Source of the DNA: Isoetes taiwanensis
Lineage: Eukaryota; Streptophyta; Lycopodiopsida; Isoetales; Isoetaceae
Direction of reading: 5' to 3'
NCBI GenBank assembly: GCA_021234155.1
Contig: JAJEKV010000111.1
Location: forward strand, 876,968-940,967
Length of the DNA stretch: 64,000 nucleotides
In this document: positions 10,859-21,085 of the stretch, one piece after another
Position numbering within the stretch: position 1 is the stretch's first letter
Layout: each line of letters starts with the position of its first letter
The notes under the pieces: generated by a model
What the model was told of the DNA's origin: nothing
Databases searched by the model: none
What the model saw: the letters and a program-made list of their open reading frames with translations, nothing else
Translations under genes and position numbers: made by a program

Positions 10859-11236
10859 CTCACGTAACTCCCTTATCAGCAGGCCCCTAGTGAGGTTCAA
10901 ATGTGATCGCAGCATCTTCCTCTCAAAACTAGCATCGTCTACAGGACAAGCCTCAACCAACTCAACAGCACTCTCAATTTGCTCGAGTAACGCCGTGAGC
11001 GCCATACGAAGATTCCCCACTGCTGCGCAGACACCCCTAACAGCTTCCCCCGCATCTCTTAGCTCCTGTACAAAATCATACACCTCCTCCTTGATACCTG
11101 ACTCTACAACCGACTGGTCAATGGATTCAGCATCCTCTGAGCTATCGGTGATGACAATCAGCTCGTGCCCGTGATCAGGCCCCACCCCCATACCATTGTC
11201 ACCTGCGACAACAAGGACATTAGCTAAATGAAGCAC
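10859..11236 (-). pseudogene. second frame of the HUH element, 3'-truncated copy
   Basis: Minus-strand copy of the acidic coiled-coil frame, nearly identical to 10027-10476 (differences include E/G and Y/C changes near the EAVRG segment). The match stops at IRELRE, where the sequence switches to the inverted terminus of the neighbouring copy, so the basic tail is lost and a short unrelated tail replaces it. It starts about 40 bp after the Rep stop. Confidence 0.7.
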
Positions 11237-11274
11237 AATGTAATGAAAGCAAAGCGTAAAGGCAAGCAGCTACA

Positions 11275-12963
11275 TCAAACTACATTAAACTCATCGTCCC
11301 CAATGTCAAGCGGGATGAAATCAGCATAGGGATCAGCAGGCTCCTGACACGGGGGCTGCACTCCGCTATTAGCGTAGACGAATTCATCGCTACTGCTTCC
11401 CTCTCCAGATTTCTCCTCCCCATCCTCGAACATGCCAGCGGCATCCCAAAAGCGCTTCCTTCTCCTTCCAACACGCTCTATTGGGACCACTCCTGGCTGG
11501 CTCCCAAACAATGCCATACACACATCCTTATAGCTGCATTGCTGCGGTGCCAGCATAATCCGCCAGGCTGCTTGCACTCGTTCCAACGAGGCATATGCAG
11601 AGTTATTGGGCAACACCCAAGAACTCGCTAGCCTGAACTTGCCGGTCTGCAGCATGCATCTGATGGTGTGAAGAAGGGAGACAGTCCTAAACCTGCCAGC
11701 ATGATATGAAATATAGTGGAAAGCTTTGGCCATGAGGTTTCGATTGTCAAGCACTATCAAGTGCTTGACCTCCCCAGCCCCATACAATGCATAAAGCTCC
11801 TTCCCAGTGTGCACTTGCTCCGCAGATACATTGTGCATGTGAGCGTTAAAGTGTAACTTCCCAATGTCTTTTAAACAATAGCCCACGAGGCCTTCGAAGC
11901 AATGCAATTTGCTTCCCCTCAAGGCTTTACACAGGATCATGGCCCCTACCGGTTTACAAGTGTTCCATCCTAAAAAATTCTTGATTCTTACATTCAAGCT
12001 GGATGGGGTCTTCGCATCAGATCGCATCACAGCTTGGATGTGCAAATGGTCAAGGTCTGACCCTCTTTCCAATGCAACCACACCTGCTTTGCATTGCTCC
12101 TTCAGAAATACAATCATTCGATCATATAATGCTTGCGGGACATCACATCCCCCAAACACAATCGTCACAGATGCATCTAGCACCCCGGGCAACTCCACAG
12201 CTTCTTCTCCAGGCCCCCCACCAATGTCAATCCCAACATGCTCCTCTATAAAGCTGGGAATCCTACGGCCTCTCCCACGTCCTCGCTTCCTAGCCCCACC
12301 CCTGGCAGTCCTAACATTCACACGGGGCTCCGCCTCTTCTACAGACTCATCCCACATAGGTTCGGCACCGAATTGTGTGATTGAAGGCGCGCATCTCACC
12401 TGCCTTCCCCCTCGGCGCCCACCACTACCTACTCTGCCTCCATCTCTACCACCCCTTCCCCGCCTTCCTCCATCCTTCCTACACAAGTCAGGTGCCAATG
12501 CACCTATTCGATCCTCAAACACGGCAGGTATACCAGCATCACCCCGCAGTGGACCACCACTTCTCTCACTTCCACCTCTCTGCACTGAACTCTCCATCCC
12601 CAGGCTCAATTGTTTGATCCTCCCATCCAGGCCTCCGTCCCCCTCAATTACAACATCCCGAAGCGGTGGCTGTGGTGTCGCAAAGCTAACTGGGGCAGGC
12701 CTTCTGCTCCAGCCCCCCTTCCTCATTTCGGCAGCCCTACTACACTCAGGTGGACAGCCTACAGCATCAAGGGAATGAAATATAGCCCGGCCACCTCCGT
12801 CTCTGCAACACCTGCAGGGACAATTATCCAACAATACCCTCTGCTCCACCACCCTGTACACCTTGACTTTCAAGCGTGCATCTCTTCTCATCTGCATGCT
12901 GCAGCGTTCTGGCCCCACCCTCCACACAGGAATCCAAATTCGCCCAGCCCTCTCCGGAAACAC
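11275..12963 (-). CDS. Replitron-like Rep protein with HUH endonuclease domain
   Basis: About 562 codons on the minus strand. The frame opens at a GTG codon (12963), so the true start or a 5' exon lies upstream; 13000-13330 holds candidate coding sequence with a good GTGAGC donor. N-terminal region: Cys-rich (CPCRCC), then an Arg/Gly-rich basic stretch. Core (about residues 265-400): VTIVFGG, then HLHIQAVM, which is an H-hydrophobic-H metal-binding motif, then GYCLKD, a Y-x-x-K catalytic tyrosine motif. The order and spacing fit rolling-circle Rep nucleases that nick one strand and become covalently linked through Tyr. No helicase (Walker A) is seen, unlike Helitrons. The C-terminus is acidic (DPYADFIPLDIGDDEFNVV). 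Assignment to the Replitron group is inference from motif order and absence of helicase; the Rep-type HUH call is firmer. Confidence 0.75.
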   Translation of the reverse strand: MFPERAGRIWIPVWRVGPERCSMQMRRDARLKVKVYRVVEQRVLLDNCPCRCCRDGGGRAIFHSLDAVGCPPECSRAAEMRKGGWSRRPAPVSFATPQPPLRDVVIEGDGGLDGRIKQLSLGMESSVQRGGSERSGGPLRGDAGIPAVFEDRIGALAPDLCRKDGGRRGRGGRDGGRVGSGGRRGGRQVRCAPSITQFGAEPMWDESVEEAEPRVNVRTARGGARKRGRGRGRRIPSFIEEHVGIDIGGGPGEEAVELPGVLDASVTIVFGGCDVPQALYDRMIVFLKEQCKAGVVALERGSDLDHLHIQAVMRSDAKTPSSLNVRIKNFLGWNTCKPVGAMILCKALRGSKLHCFEGLVGYCLKDIGKLHFNAHMHNVSAEQVHTGKELYALYGAGEVKHLIVLDNRNLMAKAFHYISYHAGRFRTVSLLHTIRCMLQTGKFRLASSWVLPNNSAYASLERVQAAWRIMLAPQQCSYKDVCMALFGSQPGVVPIERVGRRRKRFWDAAGMFEDGEEKSGEGSSSDEFVYANSGVQPPCQEPADPYADFIPLDIGDDEFNVV

Positions 12964-13330
12964 CTTTCCCCTGCGGTCTGTTATGCTAATTTCGCCTCAC
13001 TGAACCTGCACAGACAAACACACGAGATTTGTGAGGGATTCAAGGACGCTCACCAACAGCCTCCATCGCCCTCCAAGCTCCAACCGGATTCCTTCAGCGC
13101 TAACAGCAGAGAAATGACAGTCGGTCGTCTCCAACATGCCGAAGCGCACGCCTCCCTCTCCCACAGGCCTCCCTCTGTACACACACCACAGGACAGCGAT
13201 CCAAATGGCTCGTGCCTTCCAAATTCGGCTCCCTGCAATTCAACCCTTGCAACAACGGTCCATGCAAAAAGCAACCTCCAGACCACCCAAAATAGCATAA
13301 AACAGTGAAGCTCCTCTCACATGGCAAATT

Positions 13331-14480
13331 ATACCCTTTTCAATACAATACTATATGGATATCATAGGCCAAACCACTGCCTGAAAACCCTCCACAACCC
13401 CAAAACGAAAATAGCATACTATATTGCGACTTTAAATTAAGCATGCACATATAAACACAAAATGGACTTAAAAAACGGCTAAGCAAGAAATGAATACTAC
13501 ACGCGTCCTGTCGTAACAATCGAAAATAGCAAAAATGCAATTTGTAGCATGTGTGTGAATGATGCAAAGCCCATATTAAAAAATCACAACTAAGGTTGCA
13601 AACTGGAGAGACCTACATCTAAGCGGACAAGCTCAGTACAATATATAAGAACAAAAAAGAATGAAACAATGGAGAAATTGACTTAAACTAAATAGAAAAG
13701 AAATACAACCCTACATATACGCATATTCCAACCCTAATATGTACTAATCAACAAAAAAAAAAAGGATGGAACAACCATGGGCATCCAGATCAAATACACT
13801 CAGCAAGTACAATGAAAGAACATGTCAACTGGCCATAAATAGTGGCCATAATAGAAATGGAGTATGACTAGTTTTAAGAACTAGGAGAAATAGAGACTAT
13901 TCCAAACAGACCAAGCATACGACCAAAATGAGAAGGAAGATAAGGAGGAAAATGCTAGACACCAACTAAAAAGGTGCCACAACATTAAGAAATACAAATT
14001 CTATACCAAAGAGAAATCTCTTGCTAATATTGAATTGATCAATGACACTTTTTAAAGTCTTATCACCAATGGGAATCTTACATGTCGAGAAGAAGGCACC
14101 TTAGGTGAACACCACCCCAAGTAAAAAAACATCTAGTCAAAGCATGCCATGGTGAACAAATTATTTGATGCTAGCATGAGCACTCATCCCATGGAACAAC
14201 CTCCAACCATAAGTCCTTAAAAGGGAACAACTCTAGTGAACACCCAAATGCTAGCAAAAACTGATACACGACCAATATCAAAAACACCTTTGCAATTTGA
14301 GAAGTTGTATAGGCAAAGCCCCCTAAAACAATATATTAACGGAAGAAATGTTATTAAGGAAAAACAAAAAATTGACTTAGAGAGCCCCATTATAAGTTAA
14401 CAAGTGGATTTGTGGTACGAAAAATAAAATATCAAATGACAATAGATCTAATGAAACTTGTAAAAACACTGTGGAGGCAA
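13331..14480. other. AT-rich intergenic DNA, nothing recognised
   Basis: No coding frame, repeat array or element end that I can support. A-rich on the plus strand. Confidence 0.5.
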
Positions 14481-14483
14481 TGG

Positions 14484-14545
14484 AAGGAAGGAAGGAAGGA
14501 AGGAAGGTATTTTTATCGTCCACGGAGACCAATCGGTCTATGGAC
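14484..14545 (-). mobile_element. LINE 3' end with (TTCC)n tail, copy 1
   Basis: On the minus strand: CATAGACCGATTGGTCTCCG, then TGGACGATAAAAATACC, then about five TTCC units. The same 3' end closes the RT-bearing LINE at 59592-61446, so this is a severely 5'-truncated insertion or a SINE borrowing the LINE tail. GACCGATTGGTC forms a small stem-loop. Sequence upstream is not LINE coding sequence. Confidence 0.75.
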
Positions 14546-14964
14546 AATATAGAAAAAATGAAAGCCATAAAGGTGTCCAGAGCAAAGAGCCATAAAAACT
14601 TTAAAACATTTACGTAAATAAAGTGTCAAGAGGATGGATAATAAAGGAAAGCGAAATTGATCTAAGAGGTTGATAGCAAAGGCCACCAAATTCCTGAAAC
14701 ACCTTCCAAAAAACAATATTAAACTTGTAAATAAGATATCCAGAGCATAGGTGATCTTGAAAAATCAAATCAATTTAGGAGGTTTAGAGCAAAGAGCTAC
14801 ATAAACTAGAAATTGCCTTCCTAAGAAAAATTGAGATAAAAATTAAATCCTAAGGAAGAAGCAGAAGATGGAGCCAAAGAACATAAATCTTATTATTTCT
14901 TGGATCATCAAAAAATATGGACAACACAGATCAAGCCTCAAAAAAATCACAAACAACTAGAATA

Positions 14965-15078
14965 TCTAGCATTATAACAGGGGTTTTTTTTTTGAATTTT
15001 TATACGCTTTTTGGCATGGTTTTCCTATGATTTGGTGGTCGTATTATATGAGGTGTACTAATTGGTACATCTAGAGCG
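14965..15078 (+). repeat. about 115-bp dispersed repeat (second copy inverted at 34505-34628)
   Basis: Shared words in order: TAGCATTATAACAGGGG, T-rich run, TTTTTATACGCTTT, GCATRTGGTTTT-CTATGATTT, GGTGTACTAAT, GTACATCTAGAG. The partner copy lies on the minus strand inside the large DNA transposon. Function and class unknown; the poly-T after GGGG suggests the complement of a retroposed A-rich end. Confidence 0.6.
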
Positions 15079-15256
15079 CTCCTTATCCTCCTTACCTGAT
15101 GATCAAGATCAAAGGGCCTACAAAGCCCTCTTTTTTTTATTGAAAGAGATCAAAGGGCTTACAATGAAAGCCCTCTTTTTTTATCAAAAAAAAAAAGGGT
15201 CACTAGGGTTTCATAAACAGTTTCGTGGAGCAAAGGACTATGGCAAGCAGCGGATA

Positions 15257-15668
15257 TGAGCAGAGATGGCTATGAATGGTTATTGCATTCCTAGCAGCCA
15301 TTGTTTTTGTTATTTTCCTGAGGACTGTAAGGAGAGATCTGACTAAATATGAGGAGCTACACAAGGAAGCACAGGCACGGAGGAGCTTTCCGGGTGGAAA
15401 CTAGTAGTGGGAGATGTGTTTCGTGCACCTTCACATCCACAGCTGCTCTGCATGATGGTTGGAAATGGAGTGCAGATCTTGGGTATGGCAGTTGTCACCA
15501 TCTTGTTTGCAGCCCTTGGGTTCATGTCCCCTGCATCAAGGGGCATGTTGCTCACAGGAATGGTTCTGCTCTATCTTTTCCTGGGTATTGCTGCTGGTTA
15601 TGTGTCTTGCAGATTATGGCGCACTGTGGAGTTGGGTGATGCCAAGGGTTGGAGATCAGTAGCTTGGA
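15257..15668 (+). pseudogene. TM9SF (nonaspanin/EMP70) gene fragment
   Basis: Two frames together read as the middle of a plant transmembrane-9 superfamily protein: YEQRWL, stop, MVIAFLAAIVFVIFL, RRDLTKYEELHKEAQAR, then after a frameshift near 15385 ELSGWKLVVGDVFRAPSHPQ, LLCMMVGNGVQILGMAVVTI, GFMSPASRGMLLTGMVLLY and GYVSCRLWRTVELGDAKGWR. TGA replaces the expected Trp after WL. Similarity stops at SVAWS, where the sequence switches to the next fragment. TM9SF proteins are Golgi/endosomal nine-span membrane proteins; this piece cannot make one. No intron interrupts it. Confidence 0.85.
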
Positions 15669-15744
15669 GCAAAACAGATTTAATTCAATTTCTATTTTGG
15701 GTGACCACCTTATTCGTCTCTATTCTTCCTTCAAAAATTTGCCC

Positions 15745-16200
15745 GAAGCGAAGCGTTTTACACCCAACTGTATATCCATGGAAAGCAATAATATCAGCTC
15801 ATGCTGACCTTGGATCTTGTGATGTTGCACTAGAATTGTACAGAGAGATGGAGCTGTCAGGTGTAAAGAGCAACAAATTTGTCTATCTTACTGTATTGAA
15901 AGCTTGCAGGGTGAAATTGGATTTGGAGCAGGGAAAAAATTTTCATGATCAAATAATAAAAAGTGGGTTGGAGTCTGAGCCACTCCTTAGAATTAGTCTG
16001 TTCTTTATGTATGCTCAATGTGGGACTTTGGAGGACACATGCAAGATGTTTTCAAAGTTGCAAGCCTCAGACTTTGTGGTGCATGACGATATGGCTTCTG
16101 AAAGGTCCATTGACACGAAATGGAGTGACACTGTTGCTTGGAGTATGATGGTCGCATCGTATGTTCAGCATGGTAAGAGTGACCAAGCTCATCCATGGGC
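15745..16200 (+). pseudogene. PPR (pentatricopeptide repeat) gene fragment
   Basis: Frame contains about three PPR-like units: PWKAIISAHADLGSCDVALE, LYREMELSGVKSNKFVYLTV, LKACRVKLDLEQGKNFHDQI, IKSGLESEPLLRISLFFMYA, QCGTLEDTCKMFSKLQASD and, after a short insertion, VAWSMMVASYVQHGKSDQA. These are P-L-S type repeats of organellar RNA-binding proteins. Several conserved positions are replaced and the fragment lacks both termini and any E/DYW domain. It is fused in frame to the TM9SF fragment upstream, so the long open frame here is chimeric. Confidence 0.8.
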
Positions 16201-16209
16201 AGATAGTTA

Positions 16210-16912
16210 AAAGTGGAGTCAACTTTTGCCCCATCGAACTGGTGGGACTGGATGCTGACAATTGGGAAAATGATCCAGGGCTGGAGAAGATCAAGACTAA
16301 AAGATACAGATATGGGGTAACTTAATGTTTATATTCTTTCTTCGTCGATCTCTGTAGATCGGTTGAAAAACTAAACTGTATTTTCTGTTTGCAGGAAGTC
16401 ATCACAGTTCCCGAGAAGCTATGCCAGACTTCGACAAAAAAGTGAAGGGTTTTTTCCAAGAACACATGCATAGCCAAGAAGAAATACGGCTAATCCTTGA
16501 TGGCTATGGTTGGTCTTTTCAAATTATGCTTCTTATTAAAACTGGAATAGCATATGCACTTTAGAGTACCATTCTATGTGATTTTCGTGCATTAACTATA
16601 TTAACTATATATGACATGCTGCATGCATATAGGCTATTGGGATATCAGAGACTACGATGGGAAATGGATTCCTTTCCATGTTACTAAAGGGACCTTATTG
16701 TACTCCCACCTGGCATGTACCATCGTTTCGGATAACTATAACTATATTGAGGAGTGGATTGTGCTACATGTATCATTTTTTAATTTTTTACTTAGGCATT
16801 GCTTGTCTACACGGAGGTACCCGAAAGAACCCAACATGGGAGATGCGATGATAGCGAGGCACGAAAGAATTATATCGACAATTTCCTCAGCAAGAATGTG
16901 GAACTCCAATGA
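16210..16912 (+). pseudogene. acireductone dioxygenase (ARD) gene fragment with introns
   Basis: Exon-like pieces in order: LDADNWENDPGLEKIKTKRY (16250-16316); an intron GTAACT...TTTGCAG; EVITVPEKLCQ and, in a shifted frame, KVKGFFQEHMHSQEEIRLIL then DGYG; an intron to about 16632; YWDIRDYDGKWIPFHVTKG, then LIVLPPGMYHRF in another frame, SDNYNYIE; a final piece (ARKNYIDNFLSKNVELQ, stop at 16910-16912). HMHSQEE and MYHRF keep the His/His/Glu and fourth His metal ligands of ARD, a methionine-salvage dioxygenase. The N-terminal third is missing and at least two frameshifts are present. Retained introns show that genomic DNA, not mRNA, was copied. Confidence 0.85.
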
Positions 16913-17204
16913 CAAGGATGATGCTCTGTCTTGTTGTAGCTCTACCTTCACGGTTGTTTCCATGTTCGATGAATATGGCACCACCATTATTATGAGCAGC
17001 ATGCTTATTAGCGGTCCTACTATTGCATCAATGAACATTATCACATCTTACATCGCTACAATGTTGAAGCCTTTAAACTTTATATCACGGTTTCTATTTC
17101 TTTTTGCTATTTTAAATTTCTAAATAAATAGATATCAATAAAATGTTTTCATTAGTGTCTATAATATTCGTTCATCAATTCTTAAGGCCCCGAAGGGGCC
17201 AACA

Positions 17205-17617
17205 AATTTTTGGGTTAACACATAAACCATTACATCCAACACTCTAAAATTAAATCCCCCTTGAAACCCCCTTTGGTTTGGGTGCATATTCACACGGGGG
17301 GTGACTCCGGGCAACGAGAGCTGTTGGATAGGCATATTCACCCCTTATTCCTTAATCTACATCGTACACAAAGTTCCTCGTTTGTGGGGTATGCATGTAC
17401 AAAATTTACTATACTGTATAACAAGATTTGCAAAATACTATAAGATTTGAGGCAATATACTACATGGTGTTGGTTTTGTACATGCGAAACATAATTTTAG
17501 GGGCTCTCGCTGCCCTACGTCACCCCCCGTGTGAATATGCACCCAAACCAAAGGGGGTTTCAAGGGGGATTTAATTTTAGAGTGTTGGATGTAATGGTTT
17601 GTGTGTTAACCCAAAAA
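17205..17617. mobile_element. fold-back element F1 (long inverted repeat)
   Basis: Both arms of about 110-120 bp read GGGTTAACACA-AAACCATTACATCC, TTAAATCCCCCTTGAAACCC, CCTTTGGTTTGGGTGCATAT, TCACACGGGGGGTGAC and GGGCAACGAGAGC or its GGGCAGCGAGAGCC counterpart. A loop of about 190 bp separates them. No coding capacity. F2 (31786-32212) is a second member. Target duplications are not evident. Confidence 0.85.
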
Positions 17618-18282
17618 CCAAGGTCATAAAAAACAAAGGAGATTCCAAAATAATAAAATGTGGAGTACCAAGGCCTGGTATCCCCTTAAGCAAGAGAGAA
17701 ATTCACGCGTCGTGGCTTGGCGAGAGGTTCGAAGCTCTGCCCTTCCAAGCAAGCCGATTCCATACCAATTTGGAAAATCGGATCAAGAACTTGACGGAAC
17801 TAGCGAACAATACCGCCTCATTTCGGTGCATACCCATATTCATGCAAGTTGAATCGATGGGTGCCCATCCGAACCAAATGCCCTTCTGGAAGCCATAGAG
17901 ATCAGAGAAACAACAGCGCAGGAAAGCAAAGGAAATCCCTCAAAAACATCACTAGTAAGTTTGTAAGCATGAAAATCCAAGAAAAAACAAATGGCAGGCC
18001 GTAGAATTGGGGTCTGAATTCGAGACATGTCAAGCCTGATCAATCCAAACTTCGTTGAAATCCCCAGGAGTTAGTTTATGAAGGAAAACACAACAGAGAA
18101 GGAAAGAAAAACCACCTCAGAGGGATTAAATCAATAGTACGACATCAAAAGAGGCGAGCACCGACTCCTCGAAGCCCAAAAAGACCTGCACAATATAGAT
18201 AATCGTCCAAGACAGGGAATCTAATAGGATAAACACGACGGAAAAAGGGCAGGCTAAAACAAACAAGCTGATTGGATAAGGA

Positions 18283-18350
18283 AGGAAGGAAGGAAGGAAG
18301 GAAGGTATTTTTATCGTCCACGGAGGCCAATCGGTCTATGGGACCCAATA
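18283..18350 (-). mobile_element. LINE 3' end with (TTCC)n tail, copy 2
   Basis: Minus strand: TTGGGTCCCATAGACCGATT, then GGCCTCCGTGGACGATAAAA, ATACC and about six TTCC units. Similarity to the LINE at 61370-61446 begins at about TTGGGTCCC, so only about 50 bp of LINE 3' UTR plus tail is present. Confidence 0.75.
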
Positions 18351-18383
18351 GAGGGCAGATCGCAAAAGCAAGGAACGTCGTAT

Positions 18384-18778
18384 ATCTACTCCGGGATGTG
18401 GTAAACCCGGACACATGTCCGGGTTAACCACTGTCATGTCCGAGCTAACCACACTTTGTCCGAGCTAACCACTATTTTTTGGCCGGGATAACCACGCAAT
18501 GAATTGAGTGTGGGACTGTGTTTTGGCATGTTTTGACATGTTGATCTTTGAACAGAGCTTGCAATAAACTTCGTGAACAGTTTAATCCGGTTCAAACACC
18601 ATTGGAATCACCTTGCCAGCCCCAAAAAACCTCATTCTATTAAGAGAGCATGAGATTTGAGCATGGATCAAGTAAGATCAGTGAAAAAACATGTAGAAAC
18701 CGTTGCCTTTGAGCTTGAAACCGAGCAGCAGTGGTTAATCGGGACATGTGTCAGGGTTTACCACATCCTGGAGTAGAT
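18384..18778. mobile_element. 395-bp non-autonomous TIR element (MITE)
   Basis: Terminal inverted repeats of about 50 bp: left starts ATCTACTCCGGGATGTGGTA and continues AACCCGGACACATGTCC; right is its complement with a few substitutions and ends GGAGTAGAT. Inside the left end a unit (GTCCGAGCTAACCAC) is repeated three times. No ORF. The flanks (TAT / TTA) do not give a clear target duplication. Superfamily undecided. Confidence 0.8.
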
Positions 18779-19257
18779 TTACGGCCATCCAGCCAAAAGC
18801 AAGACGGTTTGGATCGGTCACACAGAAGCTAAAAATTGGATTCTGCCAGGCCCAAAATCTTGGAAGCGAGATTCGGCCAGGTAAAGATGGATCAGATCAA
18901 GGGAAAGAAATTCGAGTAACCAGGGTTCAAAAGCACAAGTGCAATAAAAAAATGAGATAATAAACGGGCTCACAAGATCGGATGAAGGAAACAAAACGGA
19001 TAACCTGTCGCACAATAGAACAGCCCAGCATGGGCGGATCAAGGAGAAAATGCGAACTGCAATATCCGAACAAGCAGGATCCAAGAAACCCAATACCAAA
19101 CAACCATGAAGTTGAAATGAAAGCAAAAGGAAACAACTAACTGACCAAGAAGCTGAACCTATGAGGAGTCCATGGCATGCTAAACATACACCATATGCTA
19201 AAAGCTCCGAACTCAGATTTCTAAACTATCCAACTACACGAACTCATGAGTAGAATG

Positions 19258-19387
19258 GAAAGGAGCTCAAGAGAATGCCGATGACTGAAAAGAGGAAGGA
19301 GGTGGTATAAATATGAGATGCACAATAGGACATTTCCATCTGAGGAATGTCGGTTCTATTGATATCGCAGCAATAGAACCGTGGCAT
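19258..19387. repeat. 130-bp dispersed repeat ending in a hairpin, copy 2
   Basis: Same sequence as 6048-6177. It ends with GGTTCTATTG, a 9-base loop, CAATAGAACC and GTGGCATT, and directly abuts the truncated 3' side of the gypsy integrase. The junction coincides with the end of the shared repeat, which suggests the repeat's hairpin end marks a real insertion or rearrangement boundary. Confidence 0.65.
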
Positions 19388-20618
19388 TAGTGAGCTTTGC
19401 GTTCTCTGAAAACTTGCTCCTCCATCATCTCCAACAAAGTTGGGGTCTCCAAGACCTCCTATGGGTTTGGAGTGTGCCTCTTTAATAGGCTTACGTGGAA
19501 GACTTTGTGGACTTTGAGATGGGCTGATAAATCGAGCTTGTACGCTTGGTTCGCTACTCGCTCTAGGATTTGAAAGGTCTCTGGAGCAAGCTTCTTGCAA
19601 TTTCCAATTCGAAGTTTTGTTTGCTTTACCTTAATCTTAAGCCAAACACTATCTCCAACTTGGAACTCCCTTGCAGTTCTATGCTTGTCGGCTTTCTATG
19701 CTTGTCAGCTATGCTTTTTTGCCAACTTCTTGCTGCCATAAGATAGCCTCTAACCTCTTCCACCAATTGCTGTATATCAGTCAACATTTGTTGAGAAACT
19801 TCAACTTTAGACACTGGATTATGTCAAGTGTCTAGTGTCAAGCATTGATAACTATAGTTAATCATAAAGGAGGACATTTATGAAGATTCCTGCTTGGTAC
19901 TATTATATGCAAACTCTACCAAGTAAATGTAGTCACCCCATTTGGATTGCTTGTTCCACACATAGCTTCTCAACATGTCTTCTAGAATTCAGTTGGTGCC
20001 CTCCGTTTGACCATTAGTTTGGGGATGATAAGCTGTGCTCATAGCCAACTTGGTCTGGATTGTGTTGAAAAAGTCCTTCCAAAAGGCACTTATAAACTTG
20101 GGATCCCTATTAGATATAATTTGCCTTGGCATCCCATGCAATCTAAATATTTCTTTTGCAAAGAGCAAAGCAGTGTCTAATGTTGTATCCATGGTTCGAC
20201 ATGGCAAAAAATGAGCCATCTTAGATAATTTGTCGACCACTATCATTAAGGCATCATGGCCCCTTGCTGTTCTTGGAAGTCCGGTTATAAAATCCATGCT
20301 TACAACCTCCTATTTAGCGGTTGGCACTGCTAAGGGTTCTAAACTTCCTGGGATTCGAAGCTGCTCGGCCTTTGTTTGTTGACATAACTTACACTGTCGA
20401 ATGTAGTTGGCTATGTCCTTCTTCATGCCGGGCCAATAATAACTATTTCTTATCTTGAAATAGGTTTTCATGAACCGTGCATGGCCGGCTATTGGGCTAT
20501 TGTGAGTATATTGAAGAATTAACTTCCTTACTTCTAATGATTCGTGGACACAAAGTTTGTCCTTATGATAGAGAAGATTGCCTTCTCTCTTATGTCCTTT
20601 ATAAGCAAGCTTCTCTTT
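19388..20618 (-). pseudogene. Ty3/gypsy integrase (3' part of the split pol)
   Basis: Minus-strand pieces in polyprotein order: LLYHKDKLCVHESLE (start), the HHCC-region CQQTKAEQLR, core MDFITGLPRT with catalytic Asp, SNRDPKFISAFWKDFFNTIQ with the second Asp, YHPQTNGQTEGTN with the catalytic Glu, then VWLKIKVKQTKLRIGN and YKLDLSAHLKVHKVFHVSLL, the C-terminal GPY/F-like region. All three DDE residues are present but frames shift between pieces. The chromodomain/LTR end is missing at 19388. Upstream pol resumes at 25241-25273 and 42229-43690, separated by insertions. Confidence 0.85.
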
Positions 20619-21065
20619 TGTTAGCCCTTTGGGCTAAACATATGTATGAGTGGCATAGGCCACATGTATTTATCACATTGGACCACTTGATCTAGGGCCT
20701 ATATTTAGCCCACATATGTGGTAGGTGGCATAGGCCACATGTATTTGTCATATTGGACCTCACAATCTATGGCCCAGATTTAGCCTAGATCTGTGGTAGG
20801 TGAGATATCAGTTAGGGTTAGGGTTTTGCTCTACTATTTAGAGAGAGCATTTCCTCTCATTGTTTAGGTTTTTGCTCACGTTTTGGAGCGCCTCCTTTTG
20901 GAGCATCAATATGATTCTGTTTTGTTCATTCTTTGTTTTGTTCTTGTTATTGGAGTTTCTTCCCACCTTCTTTTGTTGATCCATGAGCATTTGTGGCAGC
21001 CTTGTGGCATCCGGCAGTCATGGACTGCTGCTGCAAGGTGATGCAAGGAACCCCAAAAACCATCA
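20619..21065 (+). mobile_element. 5' LTR of element A
   Basis: 447 bp. Begins with the perfect odd palindrome TTAGCCCTTTGGGCTAA. It contains a tandem duplication of about 100 bp (GTGGCATAGGCCACATGTAT twice) and a telo-box TTAGGGTTAGGGTTT at about 20814, an element often found near plant transcription starts. Followed by the PBS. Confidence 0.9.
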
Positions 21066-21066
21066 C

Positions 21067-21085
21067 TGGCGCCTTATGCCGGGGT
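21067..21085 (+). other. primer binding site of element A
   Basis: TGGCGCCTTATGCCGGGG starts one base after the LTR. It resembles the TGGCGCC...GCCGGGG binding sites of plant gypsy elements. Element B has the matching TGGCGCCTCATGCCGGGG at 25892. This is the only hint of superfamily (gypsy-like). Confidence 0.7.

Larger units (their letters stand above)
10859..13330 (-). mobile_element. Replitron-like HUH transposon, longer copy
   Basis: Contains the full-length Rep frame and most of the second frame. The 3' side is cut and joined to the inverted terminus of the truncated copy. The 5' limit is not visible; coding-like sequence continues to about 13300 and AT-rich DNA follows. No target duplication or TIR can be read, as expected for single-strand transposition. 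Confidence 0.65.

Noticed and set aside
11909-13308. Long plus-strand frames (289 and 232 codons) rich in Pro, Ser and His
   Set aside because: They are antisense to the HUH Rep frame and its GC-rich 5' part; no independent motif.
9152-13330. Helitron or geminivirus integration as explanation of the Rep
   Set aside because: No helicase domain, no TC/CTRR Helitron ends and no coat-protein or geminiviral nonanucleotide context seen; motif order fits a Rep-type HUH transposon better.
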